In this document: piece after piece, positions 52,134-61,309 of the stretch
Numbering within the stretch: position 1 is the stretch's first letter
How the letters are laid out: the number at the start of each line of letters is the position of its first letter
Assembly: GCA_020849615.1 (NCBI GenBank)
Contig: JADLFW010000004.1
Span: 248,001-312,000, forward strand
Direction: 5' to 3'
From: Phycisphaerales bacterium
GTDB lineage: Bacteria; Planctomycetota; Phycisphaerae; Phycisphaerales; UBA1924
Length of the DNA: 64,000 bases
Made by a program: the position numbers and the translations under genes
Notes under the pieces: model-generated
What the model saw: only the letters and a program-made list of their open reading frames with translations
What the model was told of the DNA's origin: nothing
Databases searched by the model: none

Positions 52134-52251
52134 GTTCTGTTTGACGGATGCTTTTAGGTGGCCCGGCTCTCCGAGCCGGGCACGGGAACACCGATGGAAA
52201 TGCACGGTTCGGAGAACCGTGCCACCCCGGAATCGATCCGTCAAACACGAC
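52134..52251. mobile_element. MITE-like element with two hairpin repeats
   Basis: 118 bp. 16-bp terminal inverted repeats (left GTTCTGTTTGACGGAT 52134-52149; right ATCCGTCAAACACGAC 52236-52251; 14 of 16 match) and flanking CTAG on both sides (52130-52133, 52252-52255), which looks like a 4-bp target duplication. No ORF. Inside is a head-to-head pair of GGTG/TCC repeats. The TIRs resemble those of IS5-type insertion sequences by general form only. Confidence 0.7.
52157..52226. repeat. head-to-head pair of GGTG/TCC hairpin repeats
   Basis: Unit 1 (52157-52181): GGTG, GCCCGGCTC, TCC, GAGCCGGGC. Unit 2 (52202-52226): GCACGGTTC, GGA, GAACCGTGC, CACC (inverted). Arms differ between units but pair perfectly. 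Confidence 0.8.
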
Positions 52252-52343
52252 CTAGGGCACCCGGCACACTTCGGAGCGGCGCGCCGCCGCGGGCCCGAGG
52301 CTGATACCCTCCCGGACTCTCGGTTGATCCATGGAGGAATCAG

Positions 52344-53222
52344 ATGAGTATCGGCGGTGCGCGATGGGCCGGGGTGTGCGGCGGGTTGGCGGTTCTGGCG
52401 ATCGGCGCAACTGCGGCCCGGGCCCAGGAGGCGGAGGACGCATCCATCGGCGGGGGAGTGCCCGAGCCCGCCAAGGCGCGGTGGACGCTGGATGCGCAGC
52501 CCGGCGTGTGGTACGCCTCGCCGGCCGGGAAGCTAAGGATGCCGGCCTCTCCCGCGCTGGGCAAGGGCCAGCAGATGGAGCTTGATGACCTGAACCTCGA
52601 CAGCCCGCGGCTGGCCCCCTACGCCGAGGTGGATGTGAAGCGCGGCGATTGGGGGATCGGCGTCAGCGCCTTTGCGTTCTCGGCCTCCGACCGCGGCTTC
52701 ATCCCCGAGACTGCCGGGCGGCTGGGCGACCTGGCCTTCACGCCGGGCCAGCGGGTGGAGTCAAGCCTCGACTACTCCTCCCTGGCGATCACCGGCTCGT
52801 ACCGGTTTTATGAGTACCGCAATCGGCGCGAGGATGGGGGCTGGAACCTCGACTCATCGGTGGATGCCATCTTCGGGGCCCGGATGTACGACGTGGACTT
52901 CGAGTTCGCCTCTGACGCCGGGCGGGAGCAGGCGGATGATTTCTTCTTCGAGCCGATCGTGGGCATCAAGTGGAAGCTCGACATCGGGGAGCCGTTCACG
53001 GTGGCGCTGAAGGTGAACGGCGGCGCGGGCCCGTGGGGCGACCGGTCGAGCTGGTCGTTCGACATCGCCCCGACCTTCGAATGGCGGCCCGTGACGCACA
53101 TCGGGATCGAGGTGGGGTACCGGATGCTGGTGACCGACCTGAACAGCGGGGATGGGGCTGAGGAGTTCGACTGGCGGGGGTCGATGGCGGGCGTTCTCTT
53201 CGCGGTGACGCTGCGGTTCTGA
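52344..53222 (+). CDS. outer-membrane beta-barrel protein
   Basis: 292 aa. Signal peptide MSIGGARWAGVCGGLAVLAIGATAARAQ, then alternating amphipathic strands (ARWTLDAQPGVWYASP, RLAPYAEVDVKRGDWGIGVSAFAFSASD, SLAITGSYRFYEYRNR, SSVDAIFGARMYDVDFEF, DIAPTFEWRPVTHIGIEVGYRMLVTD, MAGVLFAVTLRF). The C-terminal Phe is the usual BAM recognition signal. Function unknown; a general porin-like or sensing barrel is plausible. GGAGG ribosome site 7 nt before ATG. A TACCCT -10 candidate lies at 52305. Confidence 0.8.
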   Translation: MSIGGARWAGVCGGLAVLAIGATAARAQEAEDASIGGGVPEPAKARWTLDAQPGVWYASPAGKLRMPASPALGKGQQMELDDLNLDSPRLAPYAEVDVKRGDWGIGVSAFAFSASDRGFIPETAGRLGDLAFTPGQRVESSLDYSSLAITGSYRFYEYRNRREDGGWNLDSSVDAIFGARMYDVDFEFASDAGREQADDFFFEPIVGIKWKLDIGEPFTVALKVNGGAGPWGDRSSWSFDIAPTFEWRPVTHIGIEVGYRMLVTDLNSGDGAEEFDWRGSMAGVLFAVTLRF

Positions 53223-53565
53223 CCAATTCGGAGGCGTGGGGGACCTGCGAGCCGCTTCGCGGGGGAATTTGTCTCACCCGAAGCGGTAAACCTGGGTGAT
53301 TCGGGTGGCAACAGGGTAATCCCTGGTTCTTGGTGGGTATCGAAGGTGGTTTTGCTCACAAGTTTGCTGTTGACGGACGTTTGCCGCTGCGCGATACTGT
53401 CCCGGAACGTCCCGGGTGCGTCTCGTTCCCCCGGGTTCCTGTGGGTGTAGAACACTCGTGGCTCAAGCTGGGGTTTGGGGGTAATTCGGCTCACAACGCG
53501 GTGGGGGATCCGGTGGTCCTGCCCGGCGGGGGGAGTCGCATTGGTCGCGAAAGGGATGTGAGGCG
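53223..53565. other. intergenic region with the HU promoter
   Basis: About 340 bp. Contains the TTGACG...GATACT promoter at 53370-53398 and a leader of about 160 nt. No gene is supported. Confidence 0.5.
53370..53398 (+). promoter_or_regulatory. sigma-70 promoter of the HU gene
   Basis: -35 TTGACG (53370-53375), 17-nt spacer, -10 GATACT (53393-53398). It is the best sigma-70 match in the window, predicting a start near 53405 and a 160-nt leader. Confidence 0.75.
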
Positions 53566-53910
53566 ATGGCCACCATCACCAAGAAGGACCTGATCGATCG
53601 GATCGCGGACAGGACGAAGCTCAAGCGGGTGCTGGTCAAGAAGACCGTGCAGGAGTTCCTGGATCAGGTGATCCAGGAGCTGGGCAAGGGCAACCGGCTG
53701 GAGTTCCGCGATTTCGGCGTCTTTGAGATCAAGGAGCGGGCCGCGCGCATCGCTCAGAATCCCAAGACCTTGCAACGGGTCGAGGTGCCGCCCAAGCGCA
53801 CCGTGAAGTTCAAGGTCGGACGTCTGATGCGCGACAAGCTCGAGCCGGATGGGGTGACCCTCAACGGCCAGGTCGCGGCCATCGGCCTCGAAGAGGACGA
53901 TGACGATTGA
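53566..53910 (+). CDS. HU/IHF family DNA-binding protein
   Basis: 114 aa. The HU fold is intact: TKKDLIDRIADRTKLKRVLVKKTVQEFLDQVIQELGKGNRLEFRDFGVFEIKERAARIAQNPKTLQRVEVPPKRTVKFKVGRLMRD, with the PKTLQR loop (HU's Pro-containing beta arm RNPxTG region). There is an acidic C-terminal tail (EEDDDD). Binds and bends DNA. A purine-rich site precedes the ATG. Followed by a terminator. Confidence 0.9.
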   Translation: MATITKKDLIDRIADRTKLKRVLVKKTVQEFLDQVIQELGKGNRLEFRDFGVFEIKERAARIAQNPKTLQRVEVPPKRTVKFKVGRLMRDKLEPDGVTLNGQVAAIGLEEDDDD

Positions 53911-53962
53911 CCGCGCGGGCCTGCAGCGGCCCGGCTCGGCGGAGTTGAATGAAACCAAACAA

Positions 53963-53989
53963 AGACCCCGGGTCGCGAGCCCGGGGTCT
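53963..53989. terminator. bidirectional terminator
   Basis: Stem AGACCCCGGG/CCCGGGGTCT (10 bp, 7-nt loop TCGCGAG) between the convergent HU and dockerin genes. Confidence 0.8.
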
Positions 53990-54021
53990 GTTGCTGCGCT
54001 GTCCTGGCCATGGGCCGGGTT

Positions 54022-54711
54022 TCAGCAGCCCGCATCGAAGAGGTTCAGGAACTCGAGGTAGTCGGCGAAGTCGATCACGCCGTCGGTGGCGAAGTCGATG
54101 CGCAGGTCCTGGGCGTCGTAGAGGTTGAGGAACTCGAGGTAGTCGGCGAAGTCGACGATTGCATCGCCGTTGAAGTCCACGAGGCACTCGGTCTCCCACT
54201 GGAGGGTGACCTCGCCGGGCCGGTAGCCGGGGGTGGGGTTGCCGTCGGCATCGCCGAAGTAGATGCGGTATTGGGCGTTGTAGAGGCCCGCGCCGTCGGC
54301 GGCGTACCAGTTGTGGAGCATGACCCCGGACCAGCGGATGCGCATGCTGCTCTCGGCGGTGCCGAAAACGGGGGTGAATGTGGTGGGGGCGTAGGCGCGC
54401 AGGCCCGGCGTCGCGGAGAGGCACTCGATCCAGATGGAGGAGCCGGCGGGCGGGGACCAGAACCCCTCGACCATCCAGCCGTACTGGGCGTTGTAGAACG
54501 TGCCGGTGAGGATGGAGGCGGGCCCGGCGTAGGTTTCTCCGTAGTTCTTGAGGAGCGGGGGCTCCGTGGGCATGGTCATGGCTTCGAGCTGGTTTCCGGT
54601 GAGGGAGACCATGATGTGCTCCATCGGCCCGCCCATTTTGGGTGACTGGGCGAGGGCGGTTGAGGCGGCAACGGTGGCGGTGAGCAGGGCGAGCGAAAGT
54701 TGCATCTTCAT
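54022..54711 (-). CDS. secreted dockerin-domain protein of unknown function
   Basis: 229 aa. Signal peptide MKMQLSLALLTATVAASTALAQ. The mature domain (PLLKNYGETYAGPASILTGTFYNAQYGWMVEGFWSPPAGSSIWIECLSATPGLRAYAPTTFTPVFGTAESSMRIRWSG; FGDADGNPTPGYRPGEVTLQWE) is unknown to me. Two-repeat dockerin from about residue 177 (CLVDFNGDAIVDFADYLEF), ending DAGC. AGGAG 6 nt before ATG 54711. Starts 29 bp after the pseudopilin stop, so they form an operon. Confidence 0.83.
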   Translation of the reverse strand: MKMQLSLALLTATVAASTALAQSPKMGGPMEHIMVSLTGNQLEAMTMPTEPPLLKNYGETYAGPASILTGTFYNAQYGWMVEGFWSPPAGSSIWIECLSATPGLRAYAPTTFTPVFGTAESSMRIRWSGVMLHNWYAADGAGLYNAQYRIYFGDADGNPTPGYRPGEVTLQWETECLVDFNGDAIVDFADYLEFLNLYDAQDLRIDFATDGVIDFADYLEFLNLFDAGC

Positions 54712-54740
54712 GAATGGGCTCCTGTAAGCGGTCCCGGCGC

Positions 54741-55406
54741 TCATTGAGCGGTCGCGGGGTCCCACTTGTTGAGGTTGGACTTGGGGTCGAACAGCTTGCC
54801 GAGGGTGAGAGTGGCGGCGTGGGCATCCAGGAAGAGGACACCCGCGCCGGGCCGGTGGCGGCGGTCGTTGATTTCCGGGGGCGCTGAGTACTGGGTCCAG
54901 AAGTGGGCCATCGCGTGGTCGGCGACGGAGGCATCCTCGAGTTCGCCGAACAGGACGGTGGCGCTGGGGCGCGGGGTTGAGGCGCGGCGACGCCAGAGGG
55001 GCCCGCCGGTCTCCTCCGGGGAGAGCTCGAAGTAGACGTTGTAGCCGTAGGAGTAGCGGTTGCGGCGGGCGTCGAGCGGGCAGCGGTAGTGGGTGTTGAG
55101 CGTGCTCTCCCACGCGGGCCCGGGCCCGTCGTAGGCGGAGTCGTTGATGGATTCGTAGAAGGCGTAGCCCCAGGGGGCTGAGCGTGAGCCCGCGGCGGAG
55201 TGGGAGCTGCGGGGCATGAGGTCCTTGTTGGCATCGGCGTAGAGGTCGGTGAAGAGGGCGAGCTGGCGCATGCGGCAGAGGCAGGCGCAGGCCCGGCTGG
55301 CGGCGCGGGCGCCGCCGAGCGCGGGGAGGGCCAGTGAGAGCAGGAGGCTGATGATTGAGATGACGACCAGCAGCTCGATGAGCGTGAAGGCGCGGCGCGC
55401 GGCCAT
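54741..55406 (-). CDS. prepilin-type pseudopilin
   Basis: 221 aa. Short leader [36 protein letters not shown] (prepilin peptidase cleaves before Phe), then a C-rich start of the globular domain (CACLCRMRQLALFTDLYADANKDLMPRSS, YRCPLDARRNRYSYGYN) and C-terminal RRHRPGAGVLFLDAHAATLTLG, the H-x-x-G-x-VLFLDGH-like ending of planctomycete pseudopilins. Strong AAGGAG before ATG. Middle gene of the possible operon 56076-54022. Confidence 0.85.
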   Translation of the reverse strand: MAARRAFTLIELLVVISIISLLLSLALPALGGARAASRACACLCRMRQLALFTDLYADANKDLMPRSSHSAAGSRSAPWGYAFYESINDSAYDGPGPAWESTLNTHYRCPLDARRNRYSYGYNVYFELSPEETGGPLWRRRASTPRPSATVLFGELEDASVADHAMAHFWTQYSAPPEINDRRHRPGAGVLFLDAHAATLTLGKLFDPKSNLNKWDPATAQ

Positions 55407-55485
55407 GACGATCTCCTTGAACGCAGGAGGGCGGTGTGTGCCTGGGAGGATGAACGCCGGACCCGGCCCGTGCGCGGGCCGGGGT

Positions 55486-56076
55486 TCAGGCGGCCCGGGG
55501 CGGCGGCGTCGGGGCTTCGAGCGTGCGCGAGCCCGGGATGAGTTCCGCGGCGAGGGCGACGGCGGGCGAGGCGGGCTGCTCGATGATCAGCAGGCCCGGC
55601 CCGCGCGGATCGGCGGGAATGGCGGGAAGCGTGATCCAGGGGAAGGCGCCCTGACAGCCCAGCGCGGAGAGGGTGGCGGAGGCGGGCCCGGCGGAGTCGG
55701 GTTCGGGAGGCGCTTCAACGTGGCAGAGGGGGCAGGGCGGTGCATCGGGCGCGGTGAGGCCCGCCGCGATGGCGCCGGCCAGCTGCCACTCTTCATCGGT
55801 GGGTCGGGCGGAGCCGGGGATGGGGGCGCGGTGGGTGATGGACCAGGCGAGGCGCTGGGGGCGGGAGAAGCAGTTGCAGGCGGACCAGCAGTGGTCGAGG
55901 GAGGCGCAGCCGCAGCCGTGGCCCGCGCACGGGTAATCCTGGCGGGAGGGGAGGCGGCTCCAGATCCACGCGGGGGAGGGGAGGAGCCCGAGGGAGGCGA
56001 GGAGGAAGCAGGTGAGCGTGAGGAATGCGATGGCCCGGCGGAGGGGGCGGGAGGAGATGGGAAGGGGAAAGCGCAT
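55486..56076 (-). CDS. cysteine-rich protein of unknown function
   Basis: 196 aa with one N-terminal membrane helix (RAIAFLTLTCFLLASLGLLP). The middle holds YPCAGHGCGCASLDHCWSACNCFS: six Cys and two His in 24 residues, a probable metal-binding cluster, followed by RLAWSITHRAPIP. A second pair CPLC (APPCPLCHVEAPP) follows. The rest is Ala/Pro-rich. I do not recognise a named family. It is preceded by the palindrome 56112-56129 in its promoter and followed by the pseudopilin gene, so metal-regulated expression is possible (inference). Confidence 0.7.
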   Translation of the reverse strand: MRFPLPISSRPLRRAIAFLTLTCFLLASLGLLPSPAWIWSRLPSRQDYPCAGHGCGCASLDHCWSACNCFSRPQRLAWSITHRAPIPGSARPTDEEWQLAGAIAAGLTAPDAPPCPLCHVEAPPEPDSAGPASATLSALGCQGAFPWITLPAIPADPRGPGLLIIEQPASPAVALAAELIPGSRTLEAPTPPPRAA

Positions 56077-56111
56077 CGATCGGGCCTGTGGCCGGCACTA
56101 TAGGAATAATC

Positions 56112-56129
56112 AATCTGGAGGTCCAGATT
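56112..56129. promoter_or_regulatory. operator-like palindrome upstream of the Cys-rich gene
   Basis: AATCTGGA-GG-TCCAGATT, two perfect 8-bp arms, 36 bp before the Cys-rich gene start. A minus-strand TATAGT box (56098-56103) lies between, so the palindrome would overlap the -35 region. Confidence 0.65.
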
Positions 56130-56174
56130 TTGGACTCGGGTGTTTTTCCCGCGGTTGTGTGGCCCGGCGGTGGG

Positions 56175-57419
56175 TCAATCGACGGGGGTGGGGGCGGGGC
56201 GGGCCAGCGAGAGCATGCGGTCGAGGGCCTGGAGGGCGAGCTCGCGGACCTGGGGGTGGACCTTGATCGCGTTGACGACCTTGGGGGACTTTCCATCCTT
56301 GGAAAACGCGCCGGCGAGGTTGTCGAGCACCCAGAGGAGGTGCGGCTGGTCGATGCGGTACATCGTGGTGCAGAGGCACTGGCAGTCGGAGAGGATCCGG
56401 GCCTGCACACCGCGCTGAGCGGCCTCGCGGCAGAGGCGGTTGACGAGGTGGGTCTCGGTGCCGATGGCCCAGCGCGACCCGGGTGGCGCCTTGGCGAGGG
56501 TCTTGATGATGAACTCGGTGGAGCCGGCGAGATCGGACTTGTCGACGACTTCCTTGGCGCACTCGGGGTGGACGATGATGGTGGTGGGGGGTCGGCCGGG
56601 GTTGGCGGCATTATCGGCGCGGATCTGGTTGCAGTGCTCGGGGCGGAAGAGCTTGTGCACGGAGCAGTGCCCGGCCCAAAGGATGACCTTTGCGGCGGCG
56701 AGCTGCTCGGGCGTGGAGCCGCCGAGGGGTTCACCCTTGCGGGCGAGGCGGGGGTCGTAGAGGCAGGTCTCGGATCTGACCTCCAGCCCGTACCTGGCGG
56801 CGGTGTTGCGGCCCAGGTGCTGGTCGGGGAGGAAGAGGACCTTGGTTACCTGGTCGGAGAGGTCTTCACCGCCCTTGATGGCCCACTCGAAGACGAGGTC
56901 GGCGTTGGAGCTGGTGCAGCACGCGCCGCCGTGCTGACCGACGAAGGCCTTGATGGCGGCGGAGGAGTTGACGTAGGTGACGGGGATGATGCGGCCGGGC
57001 CACTTGCCGCCGTGCTGGCGGTTGAGCTCGGCGTGCAGGGCGTTCCAGGCCTCGACGGTGTCGTCGTACTGGGCCATGTCGGCCATGGAGCAGCCGGCGG
57101 AGAGGTCGGGAAGGATGACCTCGACCGATTCGGGGGTCAGCATGTCGGCCGACTCGGCCATGAAGTGCACCCCGCAGAAGACGACCCACTTCACGGGGCG
57201 GCCCTCGGGGCGCTCCTTCGCCAGCCGGGCCGCGATCTGCGAGAGCTTCAGCGAATCGCCGGTGTAGTCGGCGTGACGGATGATCTCATCGGTCTGGTAG
57301 TGGTGGCCGAGGATGACGAGCTGGTCGCCCAGCTCCGCGCGGCGCGCGGTGATCGCGGCGGCCAGCTCATCGGGAGCGGCCTTGAGGTATTTCTCGGGCA
57401 GGGAGGGTTGCCAGAGCAT
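56175..57419 (-). CDS. nadA: quinolinate synthase A
   Basis: 414-aa [4Fe-4S] enzyme that condenses iminoaspartate with dihydroxyacetone phosphate to quinolinate for NAD synthesis. Motifs: LGHHYQTDEIIRHADYTGDSLKLSQIAA, WVVFCGVHFMAESADMLTPE (first Cys ligand), PVTYVNSSAAIKAF, ILWAGHCSVHKLFRPEH, and SDCQCLCTTMYRID (third ligand cluster). Longer than the short NadA type (about 300-350 aa). No nadB or nadC nearby. Confidence 0.94.
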   Translation of the reverse strand: MLWQPSLPEKYLKAAPDELAAAITARRAELGDQLVILGHHYQTDEIIRHADYTGDSLKLSQIAARLAKERPEGRPVKWVVFCGVHFMAESADMLTPESVEVILPDLSAGCSMADMAQYDDTVEAWNALHAELNRQHGGKWPGRIIPVTYVNSSAAIKAFVGQHGGACCTSSNADLVFEWAIKGGEDLSDQVTKVLFLPDQHLGRNTAARYGLEVRSETCLYDPRLARKGEPLGGSTPEQLAAAKVILWAGHCSVHKLFRPEHCNQIRADNAANPGRPPTTIIVHPECAKEVVDKSDLAGSTEFIIKTLAKAPPGSRWAIGTETHLVNRLCREAAQRGVQARILSDCQCLCTTMYRIDQPHLLWVLDNLAGAFSKDGKSPKVVNAIKVHPQVRELALQALDRMLSLARPAPTPVD

Positions 57420-57431
57420 GGGGAAGTGTAG

Positions 57432-57471
57432 GAAGAGACGAAGAGAGGAAGAGACGAAGAGACGAAGAGAC
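57432..57471. repeat. 8-nt tandem repeat
   Basis: GAAGAGAC units, five copies (second is GAAGAGAG), in the gap between nadA and the prolyl oligopeptidase gene. Confidence 0.7.
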
Positions 57472-57486
57472 GGAGTGCGTGAACGC

Positions 57487-59658
57487 TTACTTCACCGGCT
57501 TGTAGCTCACGCCCAGCTCGTTGAAGAGGAAGGCGTAGATGTCGACCGACTGCTCGATGCGCTCGGAGAGTGAGCTGCCCACGCCGTGGCCGGAGTTGGC
57601 GGAGGTGCGGAGGAGAAACAGGCCCTGGGGGTCGGCGGCCTGGAGCCGGGCGATCATCTTGCGGGAGTGCATCGGGTCCACGCGCGGGTCGTTGGCGCCG
57701 GTGAGCATGAGGATCGCGGGGTAGTCGGCGCCATCCTTGACGTGGTGGTAGGGGGAGTAGGCGGCGAGGGCCTTGAACTGCTCCGGGTCCTTGACGGTGC
57801 CGAACTCGGTGACGTTGAAGGCGCCGTTGGGGCTGAGTTCGACGCGGAGCATGTCGTAGATGCCGACGGAGGAGACAACGGCCTTGCAGAGGTCGGGGTG
57901 CTGGGTGAAGGTGGCGCCCATCAGCAGGCCGCCGTTGGAGCCGCCCATCAGCGCGAGCTTGTCCTTGCTGGTGTAGCCGCGGTCGATGAGGTGCTTGGCG
58001 CAGGCGTAGAAGTCATCGAAGACATTCTGCTTGTTGGTCAGGTTGCCGGCCCGGTGCCATTCCTCGCCGTACTCGCCGCCGCCGCGGATGTTGGCGATGG
58101 CGAAGACGCCGCCCTGCTCGATGAACAGGGCCCGGCGGGGGGAGAAGGAGGGCGCCTCGGAGACGCCGTAGCCGCCGTAGCCCCAGAGGACGGTGGGGTT
58201 GGCGCTATTGAGCTTGACGGCCTTGGGCTTGATGATGCTGATCGGCACTTTGGTGCCGTCCTTGCTCGTCGCGAACTCGCGGACGACTTCGCAGTCGGAG
58301 AAATCGGCCGGGCTGGTCTGGAACAGGCCCGTACGCTCGACCGTCCTGGTCCCGGCGTCGTAGCTGTACCACGCCGGCGGGGTGATGAAGGACTCGCTGG
58401 CGATCAGCACGTTGTCGCCGTGAGTGTGGACGAGTTCGTTGACGGCGGAGACGGGCGGGAGGGAGACATCGCCGGAGGGCTTGCCCGCCAGGTCGAAGAC
58501 TTTGAGTTCGTTGGGCCCGCCCGCCTGGTAGAGGACGAAGAGGCGGGAGTCGGTGGCGTGGATGCCGGCGTTGTTGAAGAAGTCGGTGGCGATGGAGCCT
58601 TCGGACTGCGGGATGATTTCCTTGGCCGCCGAGATTGCCGGGCCGGACTTGTCATCGGAGGCCAGCGGCAGGCGGAGGACCTTGCCGCGGGGTGCGCTGC
58701 TGCGTGAGACGAGGAACAGCGCGCCGGGCCCGAAGTTGGCCTCGACGATCTTGTCCTTGAAGGAGGTGAGCTTGGTCCAGGTCTTGTCCGGCCCGCGCAG
58801 GTGGTGCTCGAACTCGCCGCCATCGCCGTTCTGGACGCTGACGAGGAGCCACTTGCCATCCTCGCTGGTCTCGATGACGACCTCGGCGATGCGGACGAAC
58901 TCCTTGCCGATGATGTACTCATCCTGGTCGGTCGGCCGGCCCAGCGCGTGGTGGTAGACCTGAACATAGAAGTTCATGTCGGTTTCGGGGCGTTCGCCCG
59001 CGCGGGGGTAGCGGGTGTAGAAGAAGCCCTTGCCATCGTGGTCCCAGGCGAGCGAGCCCCCCGCCGTGCCGCCGTGGGCCCGGGGGATGATGTCGTTGCC
59101 GCCCAGTTCCTTGCCGGTCGCGGCGTCGTAGACATGCACGGTGCCGGATTCATCGCCGCCGGATGACATGGAGACTGCGATCAGCTTGCCATCCTTCGAG
59201 GGGATGAACCAGTCGATGGTGGTGCCGCCGGTGGTGTCGATGGTGTTGGGATCGACGATCACCCGGGCCGAGGCCGGGTCATCGGGGGTCTTGAGCGCGA
59301 CGAGCATCGGCTGCTGCTTGGGGGGCTCGTTCTTGAGCGCGAAGAGCGTGCCGCCTTCCTCATCGAGGTGGAAGAAATCGGCGGAGGCGCCGGTCTCGAG
59401 CGTGGTAAGCCGGGCCCGGATGTCGGCGACGGCCGGGAGGGCATCAAGGACTGTGCGGGCGTGGGTGTTCTGGGCTTCGCTCCAGGCCTTGACGCTCGGG
59501 TCATCCCAGGTTTCGAGCCAGCGGTAGTCATCGGTGAAGGAGACGCCGTGGTAGGTGTCGGTGGTGGGCTGCCTGGTGGTGGCGGGCGGCCCGGCGAGGG
59601 CGAGGGATGCGGCGGCGAGGGTGGCGGTAAGGGGAAGGCGGGCGGCGCGGATCGGCAT
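57487..59658 (-). CDS. prolyl oligopeptidase (S9A)
   Basis: 723-aa exported serine peptidase. Signal peptide MPIRAARLPLTATLAAASLALA. The N-terminal propeller starts at DTYHGVSFTDDYRWLETWDDPSVKAWSEAQN, the S9A entry motif. Catalytic triad: Ser574 in GGSNGGLLMG, Asp657 in GANDPRVDP, His691 in SGHGVG. Cleaves proline-containing peptides up to about 30 residues. A homologous location between nadA and the porin suggests peptide-nutrient use but not a shared operon; it is the only large gene on this strand here. Confidence 0.95.
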   Translation of the reverse strand: MPIRAARLPLTATLAAASLALAGPPATTRQPTTDTYHGVSFTDDYRWLETWDDPSVKAWSEAQNTHARTVLDALPAVADIRARLTTLETGASADFFHLDEEGGTLFALKNEPPKQQPMLVALKTPDDPASARVIVDPNTIDTTGGTTIDWFIPSKDGKLIAVSMSSGGDESGTVHVYDAATGKELGGNDIIPRAHGGTAGGSLAWDHDGKGFFYTRYPRAGERPETDMNFYVQVYHHALGRPTDQDEYIIGKEFVRIAEVVIETSEDGKWLLVSVQNGDGGEFEHHLRGPDKTWTKLTSFKDKIVEANFGPGALFLVSRSSAPRGKVLRLPLASDDKSGPAISAAKEIIPQSEGSIATDFFNNAGIHATDSRLFVLYQAGGPNELKVFDLAGKPSGDVSLPPVSAVNELVHTHGDNVLIASESFITPPAWYSYDAGTRTVERTGLFQTSPADFSDCEVVREFATSKDGTKVPISIIKPKAVKLNSANPTVLWGYGGYGVSEAPSFSPRRALFIEQGGVFAIANIRGGGEYGEEWHRAGNLTNKQNVFDDFYACAKHLIDRGYTSKDKLALMGGSNGGLLMGATFTQHPDLCKAVVSSVGIYDMLRVELSPNGAFNVTEFGTVKDPEQFKALAAYSPYHHVKDGADYPAILMLTGANDPRVDPMHSRKMIARLQAADPQGLFLLRTSANSGHGVGSSLSERIEQSVDIYAFLFNELGVSYKPVK

Positions 59659-59882
59659 GGGGTCAGCTCCCTACAGCGGCGTGAATGGGCGATATCGGGC
59701 CAGTGACCACAGAGTTTACAACCGCACGAAGCGGGGGGGCTGGCGAAAGGCCGGGAGAAAACCGTCCCGGGCGCGGGCCCGGCGGTAAGTGGTTCGCGGC
59801 CCGGCCCGACACAGATGGGGGTTGCGTGTGTTTCCCGGCCCGGCCCGGCCCGGGGAGTCGTCCGTTTCGGGGGGTCGTCGGC

Positions 59883-61271
59883 ATGATCAGGACTTCTCCA
59901 GTTCCGCTCATCGTTGCGCTGCTCGCGTGCGCGGGCCGCGCGGCGGGCCAGCCGGTCGACAGCGACCCCGTCGAGCTCTCGTCGGTGGAGGAGAGCTTCG
60001 AGATGGGCCCGGAACTGCCGGGGCGTGAGAAGGGGGACCGCGAGCGGCCCGCGCCCGAGGCGGCGGCGGAGAAGCCCGCCGGGGAGCCCGAAGCGCCGCG
60101 GGAGTGGTTCGGGCATGCGCCGTACTGGATGTGGACGCGGGCGAGCGGCGACTGGGCGGGCGGGCGGACGTGGCTCGAGGATCGCGGGGTGACGTTCGCG
60201 GGGTCGTACTCGCTGGACTGGCAGAGCCTGTGGTCCGGTGGTGTGTCGAAGAGCGCCGCGACGCGGTCGGCGACCGACTTCAACGTGACGTTCGACAGCC
60301 TGAAGCTGCTGAAGTACGATGGTGGCACGCTGTTCGCCGATTTCTATTCGACGGACATGCACGAGCGCCCGGACGCCGGCGCGATCCAGTCGTTCTCGAG
60401 CCTGGAGACGGGCGACAACGTGGACCAGATCGCGGAGCTGTGGTACGAGCAGGTGCTGTTCGGCGGGGTGCTGCGGTTGAAGGTCGGGAAGGTGGATGCC
60501 AACAGCGAGTTCGCGTTCACGGGCCCGTCGGGGGAAAACCTGAACGGCTCGGCGGCGGTGAATCCGAACATCCTGGGCATGCCGACCTGGCCCGACCCGG
60601 CGACGAGCGTGAACGTCTTTGTGTACCCGGTGGAGCGCTGGTACATCGGCGCTGCGCTCTACGACGGGGCGCTGGGGGTGGATGGGATCCACACGGGGCG
60701 GCGCGGGCCATCGACGTTCTTCAGCGACGAGCAGTCGGATGACTGGTTCTGGATCGGCGAGACCGGCGTGACATGGAGCGAGGTGTGGGGGCTGGCGAAG
60801 GGCCGCGCGGGCGGCGGCGTGTGGCACCACACGGGGCAATGGCCGCGGTTCGGCGGCGGGACCGAGGATGGGACGACGGGGTTCTACCTCTTCGCCGAGC
60901 AGCTGCTGTGGGATCCGACCAGGGACGACTCCGAGGATGACCGCGGGCTGTGGATGTTCGCGCAGTACGGCTACGCGGATGAGGCGGTCTCCGAGATCGG
61001 CGATCACATCGGATTAGGTCTGGTGCTCAACGGCACGTTCGAGGGTCGCGAGGACGACGCCGCGGGGGCGTATGTCTCGTGGGTGGGATTGAGCGATGAA
61101 GAGGACGCCGGGTTCTCGGAGAACGAGACGGCGATCGAAGTTTTCTACAAGTTCATGGTCACGCCCTTCGTGAGCGTGAAGCCGCACCTGCAGTGGTTCA
61201 TCAACCCGGGCGGCGACCCGGAGATCGATGATGCGCTGGTGGGCGGGCTGAGGCTTGAAGTGACGTTCTGA
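59883..61271 (+). CDS. carbohydrate-selective porin, OprB type
   Basis: 462-aa outer-membrane porin. Signal peptide [23 protein letters not shown], then a Pro/Glu-rich linker, and the OprB family domain: [99 protein letters not shown], ... C-terminal GGLRLEVTF. Allows sugar diffusion; it lies 5 kb from a GH127-type enzyme, which would fit sugar import and use (inference). Confidence 0.88.
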   Translation: MIRTSPVPLIVALLACAGRAAGQPVDSDPVELSSVEESFEMGPELPGREKGDRERPAPEAAAEKPAGEPEAPREWFGHAPYWMWTRASGDWAGGRTWLEDRGVTFAGSYSLDWQSLWSGGVSKSAATRSATDFNVTFDSLKLLKYDGGTLFADFYSTDMHERPDAGAIQSFSSLETGDNVDQIAELWYEQVLFGGVLRLKVGKVDANSEFAFTGPSGENLNGSAAVNPNILGMPTWPDPATSVNVFVYPVERWYIGAALYDGALGVDGIHTGRRGPSTFFSDEQSDDWFWIGETGVTWSEVWGLAKGRAGGGVWHHTGQWPRFGGGTEDGTTGFYLFAEQLLWDPTRDDSEDDRGLWMFAQYGYADEAVSEIGDHIGLGLVLNGTFEGREDDAAGAYVSWVGLSDEEDAGFSENETAIEVFYKFMVTPFVSVKPHLQWFINPGGDPEIDDALVGGLRLEVTF

Positions 61272-61309
61272 ACGAGCGCAGCCCGCGGGGGCGCGAGGAG
61301 ATATCGCAC

